DNA from: Propionibacteriaceae bacterium
GTDB lineage: Bacteria; Actinomycetota; Actinomycetes; Propionibacteriales; Propionibacteriaceae
Assembly (NCBI GenBank): GCA_031265875.1
Contig: JAISCA010000048.1
Location: forward strand, 62,001-126,000
Direction: 5' to 3'
DNA: 64,000 nt
Shown piece by piece: positions 8,450-17,171 of this stretch (within the stretch, counting starts at the first letter, position 1; each line of letters begins with the position of its first letter). Both the position numbers and the translations under genes were made by a program. The notes under the pieces were generated by a model. The model made no database searches, was not told where the DNA came from, and saw nothing but the letters and a program-made list of their open reading frames with translations.

Positions 8450-8597
8450 TCCGTGACCTCCGTAGACCCGAGCCAGTGGCGGGTTGCCGCCGCTATAACC
8501 TGTGTCAGCTTAGTGGGCTGAACCGCCTTGTGCGGAATCTGCCACCGCGCGTCTCACTCCGAAGCCAACCTCAGCGCGCCGGATCCTTCCGTCCGGG

Positions 8598-8628
8598 CGC
8601 GGCCTGGAACCCGGCCGGGCCAGGCGCG
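8598..8628 (-). terminator. Hairpin after ruvB
   Basis: A 9-bp stem with one bulged base (CGCG and CCTGG pairing with CCAGG and CGCG) and a 12-nt loop containing the palindrome CCCGGCCGGG. It lies 8 bp beyond the ruvB stop and has no T-run. It probably ends the ruvCAB transcript before yajC. The remaining yajC upstream region (8450-8597) shows a TTATAG-like box but no convincing -35. Confidence 0.5.
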
Positions 8629-8636
8629 GAGCCGGG

Positions 8637-9665
8637 TCAAAGGCTGAAAAGACCGGCCGGAGCGGGCGCGGTCAAGCCGAGATGGGCGAAACCGGCCGCC
8701 GTCGCCGTCCGGCCCCGCGGAGTGCGCATGAGGAAACCGAGCCGGACCAGGAAGGGCTCCGCCACTTCGGCCACCGTCTCGGCCTCCTCCCCCACCGCGA
8801 TGGCCAAGGTGCCGAGTCCGACCGGGCCGCCGCCGAACTTGGCGCAGACCGCGCTCAGGACCGCGCGATCGAGCCGGTCCAAGCCCAAGCGGTCGACTTC
8901 GAACAGATCGAGGGCGGCTTCGGCCAAAGCGACCGAGACCTGGCCCGAGCCATGCACCTCGGCGTAGTCGCGCACCCGCCGCAGCAATCGGTTGGCGATC
9001 CGAGGGGTGCCGCGCGAACGGCTCGCGATCAGGTCGGCCGCCTCAGGGTCGACCGTCAAGGCCAGGAGTTCGGCCGAGCGGCGCACGATGGCAGTCAAAG
9101 CCTGGTCGGCGTAATAGTCGAGTTGAGCGGTGAAGCCGAAGCGGTCGCGCAATGGACTGGGCAACAGACCGGCCCGGGTGGTGGCGCCGACTAGGGTGAA
9201 GGCGGGCAATTCCAAAGGGATGGCGGTGGCGCCGGGGCCCTTGCCCACCACCACGTCGACCCGGAAATCCTCCATGGCCAGGTAGAGCATCTCCTCGGCT
9301 GGGCGTGACATGCGGTGGATCTCGTCCAAGAAGAAGACCTCGCCCGGGGCCAGCGAGCTGAGGATGGCGGCCAGGTCGCCGGCGTGTTGGATGGCCGGTC
9401 CGGAGGAGATCCTAAGCGGCGTCTCCAGCTCGGCCGCCATGATCATGGCCAGGGTGGTCTTACCCAGACCGGGCGGGCCGGACAGCAGGACGTGGTCGGG
9501 CGCGGCGCCCCGTCGCTTGGCCGCCGCCAGGACCAATCCGAGTTGGTCCACGACGCGGGCTTGGCCGGTGAAATCGGCCAAGCGGTTGGGCCTGAGAGCG
9601 GCTTCGGCGGCTTTCTCCTCCGCCTCCGGATAGGGATCGACGGGCGAACGGTAAGGCTGGGCCAT
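8637..9665 (-). CDS. ruvB: Holliday junction branch migration ATPase RuvB
   Basis: AAA+ motor that drives branch migration of Holliday junctions together with RuvA during recombinational repair. It is 342 residues long, normal for the family. The RuvB start [18 protein letters not shown] is followed by Walker [12 protein letters not shown] (near 65), Walker B FLDEIHRM (near 117), sensor 1 VGATTRAG, the arginine-finger region LRDRFGF, and the C-terminal winged-helix domain with [11 protein letters not shown] and [16 protein letters not shown]. The ATG at 9665 lies 18 bp after the ruvA stop, in the ruvC-ruvA-ruvB operon behind an SOS box. Confidence 0.97.
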   Translation of the reverse strand: MAQPYRSPVDPYPEAEEKAAEAALRPNRLADFTGQARVVDQLGLVLAAAKRRGAAPDHVLLSGPPGLGKTTLAMIMAAELETPLRISSGPAIQHAGDLAAILSSLAPGEVFFLDEIHRMSRPAEEMLYLAMEDFRVDVVVGKGPGATAIPLELPAFTLVGATTRAGLLPSPLRDRFGFTAQLDYYADQALTAIVRRSAELLALTVDPEAADLIASRSRGTPRIANRLLRRVRDYAEVHGSGQVSVALAEAALDLFEVDRLGLDRLDRAVLSAVCAKFGGGPVGLGTLAIAVGEEAETVAEVAEPFLVRLGFLMRTPRGRTATAAGFAHLGLTAPAPAGLFSL

Positions 9666-9683
9666 GGCACAGAATCTACTGGT

Positions 9684-10283
9684 CTACTTGGCCAAGCGGC
9701 GCAAGGCCGCCCGCATCAGAGCGGCCACCGGGATCTCGGGGTCGGCCTCGACCAGTTCGGCCACGGCTGCAACGGCGGCCTCGGCGTCACGGCTGGAGTA
9801 GCCCAAACCGACCAGGCCGGAGCTGACCTGCTCCTGCCACAGTCCGCCCCCGGGCGACCCGGGGGCCGGGGCGACCTGGGCCAACCGGGCCAGCTTGTCC
9901 TTCAGCTCGATCACCAGCCGTTGGGCGACTTTACGGCCGACGCCGGGCACCCGGCAGAGCAGGGCCAGGTTCTCCTCCGCCACCGCCCGGGCCAGCTCGG
10001 ACGCGTCCAGGACCGAGAGGATGGCCAGCGCCAGCTTGGGGCCGACGCCGGAGGCGGTCTGGACCAAGACGAAGGCCTCCCGGTCGGCCGCCGTGTTGAA
10101 GCCGAACAAGGTGAGGGCGTCCTGGCGCACTATCAAATGGGTCTGCAGACGGGCCGGCTGACCCAGGCTCAACTGTTGGATGGTGGCCGGAGCGCACCAG
10201 ACCGTCAAACCGACCCCGCCCACCTCGATGGTGGCGGAGGTGGGCGACAGTTCGATCACCTCACCGGACAGACTGGCGATCAT
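9684..10283 (-). CDS. ruvA: Holliday junction DNA helicase subunit RuvA
   Basis: Tetrameric junction-binding protein that loads RuvB. It has 199 residues. The start [12 protein letters not shown] is canonical, so I set the ATG at 10283 although the frame is open 12 codons further upstream. The N-terminal OB fold is followed by two helix-hairpin-helix motifs ([13 protein letters not shown] near 78, and [19 protein letters not shown] near 113). The C-terminal domain III ([15 protein letters not shown]) contacts RuvB. The ATG overlaps the ruvC stop as ATGA, so the two are translationally coupled. Confidence 0.96.
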   Translation of the reverse strand: MIASLSGEVIELSPTSATIEVGGVGLTVWCAPATIQQLSLGQPARLQTHLIVRQDALTLFGFNTAADREAFVLVQTASGVGPKLALAILSVLDASELARAVAEENLALLCRVPGVGRKVAQRLVIELKDKLARLAQVAPAPGSPGGGLWQEQVSSGLVGLGYSSRDAEAAVAAVAELVEADPEIPVAALMRAALRRLAK

Positions 10284-10864
10284 CGACTGGCCTCTCTGAG
10301 ACGGGCCAACTCGGCCCAACTACGGGGTGGACGACCCGGCCGGGTCGAAGCGGCGGCCCGGTTCAGACGGTCGCTGGCGGCCCCCCGCCAAGCGTGGCAG
10401 ATAGCCAGGGCGACGGCGTCGGCGGCGTCGGCCGGACGGGGCGGGGAGTCCAGGCCGAGCGAACGGGCCACCATGTGTCCGACCTGGGCCTTGTCGGCCC
10501 GGCCCGAGCCAGTGATGGCGGCCTTGACCTCGGAAGGGGTGTGGGTGGCGACCGGCAAAGCGTGCCGGGCGGCCACTAAGAGAGCCACCCCGGCCGCCTG
10601 GGCGGTGCCGACGACGGTCATCAGATTGTGCTGGGCGAAGACCCGCTCGACCGCCATGGCCTCCGGTCGCCAGCGTTCGACCCACTCCTCCAGCTCGATC
10701 TCGATCAGCCGCAGTCGCCGGCCGGTCTCCAAATCGGCTGGGGTCCGGACCACGCCAGCGGCCACGAACTCGGCCCGACCGGGTTGGCCGCGCACCAGGC
10801 CCAGACCGCACCGGGTCAGACCAGGGTCGACGCCGAGGACCAGCACGGCCACCTCGCTTTCCAC
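10280..10864 (-). CDS. ruvC: Crossover junction endodeoxyribonuclease RuvC
   Basis: Resolves Holliday junctions by paired nicks. It has 194 residues. The acidic catalytic set is visible: Asp in [11 protein letters not shown], Glu in AMAVERVFA, and the two Asp residues of [12 protein letters not shown] near residue 140. The GTG at 10864 is used as start; a second GTG at 10852 would give a start closer to VLGVDPG and is possible. A LexA-type operator lies 17 bp upstream of the GTG, so the operon is probably damage-inducible. The C-terminal 25 residues are Arg/Pro-rich. Confidence 0.95.
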   Translation of the reverse strand: MESEVAVLVLGVDPGLTRCGLGLVRGQPGRAEFVAAGVVRTPADLETGRRLRLIEIELEEWVERWRPEAMAVERVFAQHNLMTVVGTAQAAGVALLVAARHALPVATHTPSEVKAAITGSGRADKAQVGHMVARSLGLDSPPRPADAADAVALAICHAWRGAASDRLNRAAASTRPGRPPRSWAELARLREASR

Positions 10865-10880
10865 CCCAGCCTGGGCGATT

Positions 10881-10896
10881 TAGAACAGGTGTTCGG
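10881..10896 (-). promoter_or_regulatory. LexA (SOS) box upstream of ruvCAB
   Basis: Minus-strand sequence CCGAACACCTGTTCTA matches the Gram-positive SOS consensus CGAAC-N4-GTTCG in nine of ten half-site positions. It lies 17 bp before the ruvC start and overlaps a -10-like CTAAAT, as expected for repression by LexA. In many actinobacteria ruvCAB belongs to the SOS regulon, so sequence and context agree. Confidence 0.8.
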
Positions 10897-11141
10897 ATCA
10901 TACTGGCCCGCCCCAGCCCCGACCGTCTCGCCACGCCGGTCCCAGCCTCGACCAGTCCAATCCATCGCCCGCCACGGCCCCGCCCCAGCCATCGACCCAC
11001 CGATCGAGGCCGCCATCCCCTGAAAGCCGACCTAGCGCCCAACTTGGTGGTCGTATCGCATCCCCTAGTGGATCAGTTGACGGTCTGACGTGATTTGTGA
11101 CAGCATGACCTCAAGACAACTTTGTCCGCCCCCGACCGGCC

Positions 11142-11183
11142 GATCTGGCCGGGTCGATCTCCCAGGGTCGACCCGGCCAGATC
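11142..11183. terminator. Long perfect hairpin ending the yebC transcript
   Basis: A perfect 16-bp stem (GATCTGGCCGGGTCGA with its complement) and a 10-nt loop, further extendable by a CCGGC/GCCGG pair outside. It lies about 65 bp past the small acidic ORF that follows yebC and about 280 bp before ruvC, all on the minus strand. No T-run follows. The stretch 10897-11141 between this hairpin and the SOS box holds no gene that I can support. Confidence 0.75.
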
Positions 11184-11247
11184 GCCGGACTGATCAGGCG
11201 TCAGAAGGCCAGACCGGCGGCGGTGAACGGGTGGACCGGTGCGGTCA

Positions 11248-11376
11248 CTAGTCCTCGTCCAGGAAGACGTCGATCTCCATCTGGGTGAAGTCACGCCCGA
11301 AGTCGATATTTGGCATCCCCGTCAACGGATCGACGGCGACGTTCGAAGGCTCTTCTTCCGACTCGAGGCTCCGCAT
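11248..11376 (-). CDS. Small acidic hypothetical protein downstream of yebC
   Basis: A 42-residue ORF starting 15 bp after the yebC stop. The sequence begins MRSLESEEEPSN, contains VDPLTGMPNIDFGRD and ends EIDVFLDED. It is strongly acidic (more than a quarter Asp plus Glu), with no membrane segment and no family that I recognise. Support for coding: G/C-rich third positions, the short distance behind yebC, and the long terminator hairpin directly after it. Against: the ATG has only a weak ribosome site and the frame is short. It could be a regulatory peptide or a chance ORF. Confidence 0.5.
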   Translation of the reverse strand: MRSLESEEEPSNVAVDPLTGMPNIDFGRDFTQMEIDVFLDED

Positions 11377-11390
11377 CAGCGACTCGGCGG

Positions 11391-12161
11391 TCAGCCCTCG
11401 TCCAGGGCGGCTGAGACCGCGTCGGGCACGTCGTCGTTCGAGTAGACCTCTTGGACGTCGTCCAGATCCTCCAGGGCGTCCAGGATCTTGAACAACTTGC
11501 GCGCGGCGTCGACCTCGGTCACCGGCGAGGTGAAGGAGGGCACGAAGGCGACCTCGGCCGAGTCATAGTCGATGCCGGCGGCTTGGACGGCTTGGCGCAA
11601 CTCGACCAACTGGGCCGGCTCGCCGATGATCTCGAAGACCTCGCCCTCGTCGTTGATGGCCTCGGGGTCGGCCTCCAAGGTGGCCTCCATCAGGTCCAAC
11701 TCGCTGATCTGACGGCCGTCTTGCCGCTTCGGCACCTCGATCACGCCCTTGCGTGAGAAGAGGCGCTGGACCGAACCGACGTCGGCCATGGTGCCACCGG
11801 AACGAGTCACGGCGATCCTGACGTCCGAGGCGGAACGGTTGCGATTGTCGGTCAGACACTCGATCAAAATGGCCACACCAGCCGGGCCGTAGGCCTCGTA
11901 GGTGATGTTCTGCCAGTCGGCGCCGCCGGACTCGGCCCCGGAGCCGCGCTTGACCGCCCGCTCGATGTTGTCCAATGGCACCGACGACTTACGGGCCTTC
12001 TGGATGGCGTCGTACAGAGTCGGGTTGCCACCGGGGTCTCCTCCGCCGGTGCGGGCCGCCACTTCGATGTTCTTGATCAGCTTGGCGAACAGCTTGCCGC
12101 GCTTGGCGTCGATGGCCGCCTTCTTATGCTTGGTCGTCGCCCACTTGGAGTGACCGCTCAT
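11391..12161 (-). CDS. yebC: YebC/PmpR (TACO1) family protein
   Basis: Conserved cytoplasmic protein of 256 residues. Members act as transcription regulators or as factors easing ribosome stalling on proline runs; which applies here is not visible. The start [23 protein letters not shown] is canonical, followed by [18 protein letters not shown], the [19 protein letters not shown] motif near 85 and [22 protein letters not shown] near the end. The ATG at 12161 has an AAAGGAC site 5 nt upstream. yebC just before ruvC is the usual actinobacterial order, here interrupted by a small ORF and a strong terminator, so ruvCAB has its own promoter. Confidence 0.95.
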   Translation of the reverse strand: MSGHSKWATTKHKKAAIDAKRGKLFAKLIKNIEVAARTGGGDPGGNPTLYDAIQKARKSSVPLDNIERAVKRGSGAESGGADWQNITYEAYGPAGVAILIECLTDNRNRSASDVRIAVTRSGGTMADVGSVQRLFSRKGVIEVPKRQDGRQISELDLMEATLEADPEAINDEGEVFEIIGEPAQLVELRQAVQAAGIDYDSAEVAFVPSFTSPVTEVDAARKLFKILDALEDLDDVQEVYSNDDVPDAVSAALDEG

Positions 12162-12275
12162 CAGAGTCCTTTCGTCGGGGCGATGGCCCGTCTCCGGAGC
12201 CGTTCAGCCTGTACTTTACGGCCCCACCCGCCGCCGGGGGAAACGGCCACACCGCCCAGTGGCTCCCTCCCCGAT

Positions 12276-12302
12276 CGTCTGAACACTGGACCTGTTCAGA
12301 CG
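12276..12302. terminator. Hairpin between priA and yebC
   Basis: A perfect 10-bp inverted repeat (CGTCTGAACA with TGTTCAGACG) around a 7-nt CTGGACC loop, 68 bp past the priA stop and 115 bp before the yebC start. It most likely ends the histidine operon. The GAAC/GTTC cores resemble half of a LexA site, but the 9-bp spacing is wrong for LexA. Confidence 0.6.
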
Positions 12303-12369
12303 GGCCCGTGGGCGCCGCCAGAGGCCCCATCCGACCCAGCGCAGCGTCAGACATTTCCTTAACACGACA

Positions 12370-13101
12370 CTAGGGCTGGGCCCCAGCCGCCGCCAGGGCC
12401 TGAGCCAGCGTGAAAGAGCCGACGTACAAGGCCGTGCCGATGATGGCGGCGTCCAGGCCCCGGTCGGACAAGCCGGCCAGCCGTCTGAGATCGTCCAGGC
12501 GGGCGATGCCGCCGGAGGCGGTCACGCGGGCCTCGGTCAAATCGCAGACCGAGGCCAGCAGATCCAAGTTGGGGCCGGACAACATGCCGTCCGAAGCCAC
12601 GTCGGTCACGACGTAACGCCGGCAGCCGGCCTGGTCCAGCCGGGCCACGGTCTCCTCCACTGGGCCGCCCCAGCTGGTCCAGCCGCGCCCGGCCAAGCGG
12701 CCCTGTTTGACGTCCAGGCTGATGGCGACCTGGTCCGGCCACCCGGCGATGGCCTCGGCGCACCAGTCCGGATTCTCCAGCGCGGCCGTGCCCAGGTTGA
12801 CCCGACGGCAGCCGGTGGCCAGGGCCCGTTCCAAGGAGGCCTGGTCGCGGATGCCGCCGGACAACTCGACCTCAAGGTCGACCTCGGCCACGATCCGGGC
12901 CGTCACCCGGGCGTTGGAGCCGTGGCCGAAGGCGGCGTCCAAGTCGACCAGGTGCAACCATTCGGCCCCCTGGTCGCGCCAGGCCTGGGCCGCCGCCACC
13001 GGGTCGCCGAAGACCTTGGCCGAGCCGGCCAGGCCTTGGACCAGTTGGACGGCTTGGCCGGCTTGGATGTCGACCGCCGGCAGCACGGTCAGCCCGCTCA
13101 C
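12370..13101 (-). CDS. priA: PriA/HisA phosphoribosyl isomerase
   Basis: TIM-barrel Amadori isomerase of histidine synthesis (ProFAR to PRFAR); actinobacterial PriA usually also does the TrpF step of tryptophan synthesis. It has 243 residues. The catalytic Asp residues sit in LPAVDI (near 11) and [15 protein letters not shown]. The phosphate-binding motifs [21 protein letters not shown] and [11 protein letters not shown] are intact. Trp and Arg of GRGW, known to matter for dual specificity in the M. tuberculosis enzyme, are kept. However, the position equal to its Arg19 (AVRLVQG) is Gln here (AVQLVQG). The ATG overlaps the hisH stop by 4 bp. Confidence 0.93.
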   Translation of the reverse strand: MSGLTVLPAVDIQAGQAVQLVQGLAGSAKVFGDPVAAAQAWRDQGAEWLHLVDLDAAFGHGSNARVTARIVAEVDLEVELSGGIRDQASLERALATGCRRVNLGTAALENPDWCAEAIAGWPDQVAISLDVKQGRLAGRGWTSWGGPVEETVARLDQAGCRRYVVTDVASDGMLSGPNLDLLASVCDLTEARVTASGGIARLDDLRRLAGLSDRGLDAAIIGTALYVGSFTLAQALAAAGAQP

Positions 13102-13814
13102 GGCCGGACCGCCGGGGCCGTCGCGGTCTCCGCCTGGACCGTCTCCCCCGGACCAGCGGCCTCGGGTCCGGCCCCGCCAGTGGCCCCGGGCAGACCGCCG
13201 ACCCAGTTGCGCAGCAGCCGGGCGCCGGCCGAGCCGGACTTCTCAGGGTGGAATTGGGTGGCCTGGACCGGGCCCCACTCGACCGCCGCCATCAGCTCGA
13301 CCCCCTCGTGTTCGGTCCAGGCCGGCTGGGCCCCGGCCGGCAGACCGTCCGCCCGGCGGGCGGCGTAGGAGTGGACGAAATAGAACCGCTCCCGTTCGAC
13401 TCCGGCGAACAGGAGCGAGCCAGCCGGCGGACGGACCGAGTTCCAGCCCATGTGCGGCAGCCGACGGGTCGGCAAACGCTCGATCAGACCGGGGAAGAGG
13501 CCGACCCCGGCGGCCCCGTGGCCGTGCTCCAGACCCTGGGCGAACAGGATCTGGAAACCGACGCAGATGCCCAGCAGGGGCCGGCCGTCCGCCACCCGCT
13601 CCAGGATGACCTGATCGCCGCCGACCTGGCGCAGTTGCTCCATGCAGGCGGCGAAGGCCCCCACGCCCGGCACCACCAAGCCGTCCGCCGTCACCGCCCG
13701 CTCCCGATCGTTAGTCAATGTGACATTGACTCCAGTGGCGGCCAGGGCCCGACAGACGGAATGCAGGTTGCCGGAACCGTAGTCCAGCACGGCCACCTCG
13801 GGCCCAGCGCTCAC
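13098..13814 (-). CDS. hisH: Imidazole glycerol phosphate synthase, glutaminase subunit HisH
   Basis: Class I glutamine amidotransferase that supplies ammonia to HisF. It has 238 residues against about 200-210 usually. The Cys nucleophile is in LLGICVGFQ (near 84), and the His/Glu pair is in QFHPEKSG (near 190). [12 protein letters not shown] and [11 protein letters not shown] are typical. After the last conserved block RLLRNWVGG there are about 32 extra Gly/Ala/Pro/Thr residues, probably unstructured. The partner hisF is not in this window. The start and stop overlap hisB and priA by 4 bp each. Confidence 0.95.
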   Translation of the reverse strand: MSAGPEVAVLDYGSGNLHSVCRALAATGVNVTLTNDRERAVTADGLVVPGVGAFAACMEQLRQVGGDQVILERVADGRPLLGICVGFQILFAQGLEHGHGAAGVGLFPGLIERLPTRRLPHMGWNSVRPPAGSLLFAGVERERFYFVHSYAARRADGLPAGAQPAWTEHEGVELMAAVEWGPVQATQFHPEKSGSAGARLLRNWVGGLPGATGGAGPEAAGPGETVQAETATAPAVRP

Positions 13815-14419
13815 AGGACGCCCTTGGTCGAGGGCACGCCTTCGACCCTTGGATCCGGCTCGACGGCCTGGCGCAGGGCCCGGGCCAGGGCTTTGTACTG
13901 AGCCTCCACGATGTGGTGCGGGTCACGCCCGGCCAGCAGACTGAGGTGGACGCAGAGCCCGGCGTTGTGGGCCAAGGCTTCGACCACGTGGCGGGTCATC
14001 GAGCCCATGTAGGGCACGCCGCTGCCGCCGATGGCGACGTACTCCTGCCCGGCCGGCTCGCCCGAGCAGACGGCGTAGGCCCGGCCCGACAGGTCGACCA
14101 CACAGGTCGCCAGGGCCTCGTCCAGGGGCACCGTGGCCTGACCGAAACGCCCGATGCCACGCTTGTCGCCCAGAGCCTGGGCCAAGCCTTGGCCCAGCGC
14201 GATGGCGGTGTCCTCGACGCTGTGATGGCCGTCGATCCCGACGTCGCCGGTGGTTTGGACGATCAAGTCGATCAGAGAGTGCCGGCTGAGCGCCGTCAGC
14301 ATGTGGTCGTAGAAGCCGACCCCGGTGCTGATGTCGGACCGGCCGGAGCCGTCCAACTCCAACTCGATCAAGACGCTGGACTCCGAGGTGACTCGCTCGA
14401 TCCGGGCCTGACGTGCCAT
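13811..14419 (-). CDS. hisB: Imidazoleglycerol-phosphate dehydratase HisB
   Basis: Manganese enzyme removing water from imidazole glycerol phosphate. It is the monofunctional form of 202 residues, without the phosphatase domain of enterobacterial HisB. The metal-binding repeats are intact: [14 protein letters not shown] and [19 protein letters not shown] in the first half, [14 protein letters not shown] and [17 protein letters not shown] in the second. The ATG at 14419 shares one base with the hisC stop (TGATG), so I prefer it to the long upstream open frame, which only shadows hisC. The stop overlaps hisH as ATGA. Confidence 0.96.
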   Translation of the reverse strand: MARQARIERVTSESSVLIELELDGSGRSDISTGVGFYDHMLTALSRHSLIDLIVQTTGDVGIDGHHSVEDTAIALGQGLAQALGDKRGIGRFGQATVPLDEALATCVVDLSGRAYAVCSGEPAGQEYVAIGGSGVPYMGSMTRHVVEALAHNAGLCVHLSLLAGRDPHHIVEAQYKALARALRQAVEPDPRVEGVPSTKGVL

Positions 14420-15540
14420 CACAGGCTCCCTTCGCTCTGCATCAGATGGGCCGCCCTCGACAGAACTTGTTCCAGGGCGGAATGGAAGAGGTCCATCTCC
14501 GGGGCCGAGCCGATCGAGACCCGCAGGTAGCCGGGCGGGCCGACCTCGCGCACCAGGACGCCTTGACCGAGCAGCTCCTGCCAGACCTTGTGCCGATTGA
14601 CGAAGCGGCCGAAGAGACAGAAATTGGCGTCCGAGTCGACCACCGCGCAGCCCAAGCGGCGCAGCCGGTCCAGGCACTGGTCCCGCCGCTGACGCAGCTC
14701 GTCGACCCGGGCCAACAACTCGTCGGCGTGGTCGAGGGCGACTTCGGCCACGGCTTGGCTGACGGCCGACAGATGGTACGGCAGGCGCACCAGGCGCAGG
14801 GCGTCGACGATGGCGGCGCTGGTCGCCACATAGCCCAAACGGCCGCCGGCCAGGGCGAAGGCCTTGGACATGGTGCGGCAGACGGCCAGATTGCCGTAGC
14901 GGTTGAGCAAACCGAGAGCGGTGTTGCCGGGTTGGCGGGAGAACTCCTGGTAGGCCTCGTCCACCACCACGATGCCCGGAGCCACCCGGAGCAGTTGCTC
15001 CAGCACCGCCAGAGGGGTCGAAGTGCCAGTCGGATTGTTCGGATTGGCGATCATGACGACATCGGGCCGCAGTTGATCGATGGCCTCCCAGGCGGCTGGC
15101 AGATCGATGCCGTAGTCGGGCCGCCGGGGCAGGCTGATCAGCTCCGAGCAGGTGTTACGGACGTACTCCGGGTACATCGAGTAGGTCGGCGTGAAGGTCA
15201 GCACGCGCCGGCCGGGACCGGCGAAGGCCTGCAACAGCTGGGTCATGACCTCGTTCGAGCCGTTGGCGGCCCAGACCTGGTCGAAGAGCAACCCGTGGCC
15301 CAGATAACGGGCCAGCTTGCTGCGCAGTGACTTGGCCTCCCGGTCCGGGTAACGGTTGAGCTGGCCTGCCGCCTGTCGCACCGCCTGGGCCATCTCCTGG
15401 GCCAGAGCCGGGCTGGGCGGGTAGGGGTTCTCGTTCACGTTGAGACGGGCCTGGGCCTCCAATTGGGGGGCCCCGTAAGGCTGCTGGCCGACCAGCTCGG
15501 GGCGCAGCGGCAATTCCGCCAAGGTCACATCCGGTCTCAC
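14419..15540 (-). CDS. hisC: Histidinol-phosphate aminotransferase HisC
   Basis: PLP-dependent class I/II aminotransferase that converts imidazole acetol phosphate to histidinol phosphate. It has 373 residues. Typical features are [14 protein letters not shown] at the N-terminus, [39 protein letters not shown] and the PLP lysine in [31 protein letters not shown] follows near the C-terminus. The start is the GTG at 15540, whose TGA overlap with the hisD stop (GTGA) matches the style of this operon. The frame is open far upstream only because it runs antisense-like through hisD. Confidence 0.96.
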   Translation of the reverse strand: MRPDVTLAELPLRPELVGQQPYGAPQLEAQARLNVNENPYPPSPALAQEMAQAVRQAAGQLNRYPDREAKSLRSKLARYLGHGLLFDQVWAANGSNEVMTQLLQAFAGPGRRVLTFTPTYSMYPEYVRNTCSELISLPRRPDYGIDLPAAWEAIDQLRPDVVMIANPNNPTGTSTPLAVLEQLLRVAPGIVVVDEAYQEFSRQPGNTALGLLNRYGNLAVCRTMSKAFALAGGRLGYVATSAAIVDALRLVRLPYHLSAVSQAVAEVALDHADELLARVDELRQRRDQCLDRLRRLGCAVVDSDANFCLFGRFVNRHKVWQELLGQGVLVREVGPPGYLRVSIGSAPEMDLFHSALEQVLSRAAHLMQSEGSL

Positions 15541-16856
15541 CGGTCGCCTCCTCGCTCCGCCGCCAGCCGGACCGTCACGGCCCCGGCGTGGGCCGGCAGG
15601 TCCTCGGCTTGGGCGATCCGCTCGACGGCTGGCCCGACTTGGGCCAGAGCGGCGGCGTCGTAGTCGATGACATGGACGGTTCGCAAAAAGCTGTCCACCG
15701 TCAAACCGGAGGAATGACGGGCGGCGCCGCCGGTGGGCAGGACGTGGGTCGAGCCGGCCGCGTAGTCGCCCAAGGAGACCGGCGCCGAGGGGCCGATGAA
15801 GATGGCGCCGGCGTTGACCACGCCAGCCGCCACCCGATCGGCTTGGGCCGTCATGATCTCCAGGTGCTCGGCGGCGTAGGCGTTGACCACGGCCAGCCCC
15901 TGCTCCAGATCGCGCACTAACACGACGCCCGACTGGGGGCCGCTGAGAGCCTGTCGGACTCGCTCGTGGTGACGGGCGCTCTCGACCAGATCGGCCAGAG
16001 CCAGCTCGACCCGCTCCGCCAACTCGGGTCGATCGGTCACCAGCACGGCCCCGGCCATGGGATCGTGCTCGGCTTGGCTGAGCAAGTCGGCCGCCACCAG
16101 CTCGGGCCGGGCGGTGTGGTCGGCCAGGATGGCGATCTCGGTCGGACCGGCTTCGGCGTCGATGCCGACCCGTCCCCTCAGGGCGCGCTTGGCCGCCGCC
16201 ACGTAGACGTTGCCGGGACCGCAGACGAGGTCGACCCCCCGGCACAGACCGGGCACGCCCAGGGCCAGCATGGCGATGGCCTGGGCCCCGCCGACGGCGT
16301 AGATCTCGTCCACCCCCAGTAGATGGCAGGTGGCCAAGATGGTGGGGTGGGGCCAGCCGCCGTGGTCGGCCTGGGGCGGCGAGGCCAAGGCGATGGAGGC
16401 CACGCCGGCGGCTTGGGCCGGCACCACGTTCATGATCACGGAGCTGGCCAGCGGGGCTAGGCCGCCGGGCACGTAGAGTCCGACCCGGCCGACCGGCGCA
16501 TGGCGGATGGTGACCGTGGCCCCCGGGGCCAATTCGACCCGCCGGTCCGGCCGGTCGGCCTCGACCTGGGCCACCCGCCGGCGTCGGTCGATGGCCACTT
16601 CCAGGGCCTGGCGCAGATCGGGGGGCAAGTCTTGGGCGGCCTGTCGGGCCAGTGCGGGATCGACTCTCAGGCTGGGCGGGACGACTCCGTCGAAGCGCTG
16701 GCTGAAGCGGCGCAGAGCGGCCTCGCCCTCCTCGGCCACGGCCTGACAGATCGGTTCGACTTGGGCCAGGGCCTGACCGATGTCGAAATGTCCGCGCGGC
16801 AACAGGGCGGTGTAGTCGTCAGGGTCCTGGTCGCGGAGGTCGATCATCTGCAGCAC
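15537..16856 (-). CDS. hisD: Histidinol dehydrogenase HisD
   Basis: Zinc enzyme that oxidises histidinol to histidine in two NAD-dependent steps. It has 439 residues, normal for the family. Visible motifs are [67 protein letters not shown], the catalytic [17 protein letters not shown] and [14 protein letters not shown]. It is the first gene of hisD-C-B-H-priA. Two ATG codons lie close together (16856 and 16847); the first is used here. A TAGAAT -10 box lies only 6 bp upstream of that ATG, which gives a leader of at most a few bases, or a second TSS further down. Confidence 0.96.
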   Translation of the reverse strand: MLQMIDLRDQDPDDYTALLPRGHFDIGQALAQVEPICQAVAEEGEAALRRFSQRFDGVVPPSLRVDPALARQAAQDLPPDLRQALEVAIDRRRRVAQVEADRPDRRVELAPGATVTIRHAPVGRVGLYVPGGLAPLASSVIMNVVPAQAAGVASIALASPPQADHGGWPHPTILATCHLLGVDEIYAVGGAQAIAMLALGVPGLCRGVDLVCGPGNVYVAAAKRALRGRVGIDAEAGPTEIAILADHTARPELVAADLLSQAEHDPMAGAVLVTDRPELAERVELALADLVESARHHERVRQALSGPQSGVVLVRDLEQGLAVVNAYAAEHLEIMTAQADRVAAGVVNAGAIFIGPSAPVSLGDYAAGSTHVLPTGGAARHSSGLTVDSFLRTVHVIDYDAAALAQVGPAVERIAQAEDLPAHAGAVTVRLAAERGGDR

Positions 16857-16862
16857 GCCCAG

Positions 16863-16868
16863 ATTCTA
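16863..16868 (-). promoter_or_regulatory. Putative -10 box of the his operon
   Basis: TAGAAT on the minus strand, a five-of-six match to TATAAT, ending 6 bp before the first hisD ATG (16856). This spacing would place +1 on the start codon (leaderless) or make the second ATG (16847) the start with a 9-nt leader. No clear -35 is visible. Confidence 0.5.
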
Positions 16869-17017
16869 TGCGATCCGTCAGTCCCAGCCGGGTCGACGGC
16901 CTGGGCCTGAGGCCCGGCTTGAGGTCCGGCCCCGGCCCGCCGGCCCCGCGAGCGCCCCGGGACTGGACCGGGAGACCTCGGCCAGAGCCCGACGACCCGT
17001 CCGGCCTCCTCTCAGTT

Positions 17018-17054
17018 TTGCTCATAAGTGCAACTATTGGGGCGCTAATAGCGC
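17018..17054 (+). promoter_or_regulatory. AT-rich palindromes upstream of the FGGY kinase
   Basis: Within the 315-bp gap between hisD and the kinase, this is the only A/T-rich part. It carries TTGC-N8-GCAA (17018-17033) followed by a perfect 13-bp palindrome GCGCTA-A-TAGCGC (17042-17054). The position, about 120 bp before the kinase ATG, and a SorC-family regulator gene in the same operon make these candidate operator half-sites. The rest of the gap (17055-17160) shows nothing I can name except the kinase ribosome site. Confidence 0.45.
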
Positions 17055-17171
17055 AGAAGCTGTTCACCCGCCTAACCTGGTCCTGTGCTTCCAAGCCCCT
17101 GGGCGAAGACCCACCGGCCCGATCCAGCCGGCTGGAGGCGCCCGGTCCCACCTGACCTCGAAGGAGAAGAC

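Noticed and set aside
11105-11250. Plus-strand ORF of about 48 codons over the hairpin at 11142-11183
   Set aside because: It runs through a perfect terminator stem, has no ribosome site and lies opposite the small acidic ORF end.
12276-12302. Second LexA site before yebC
   Set aside because: The GAAC and GTTC halves are 9 bp apart rather than 4, and the full 10-bp stem fits a terminator after priA.
15541-16245. Extension of hisC by more than 200 residues
   Set aside because: Arg/Gly-rich shadow of hisD in another frame; the GTG at 15540 gives a standard HisC.
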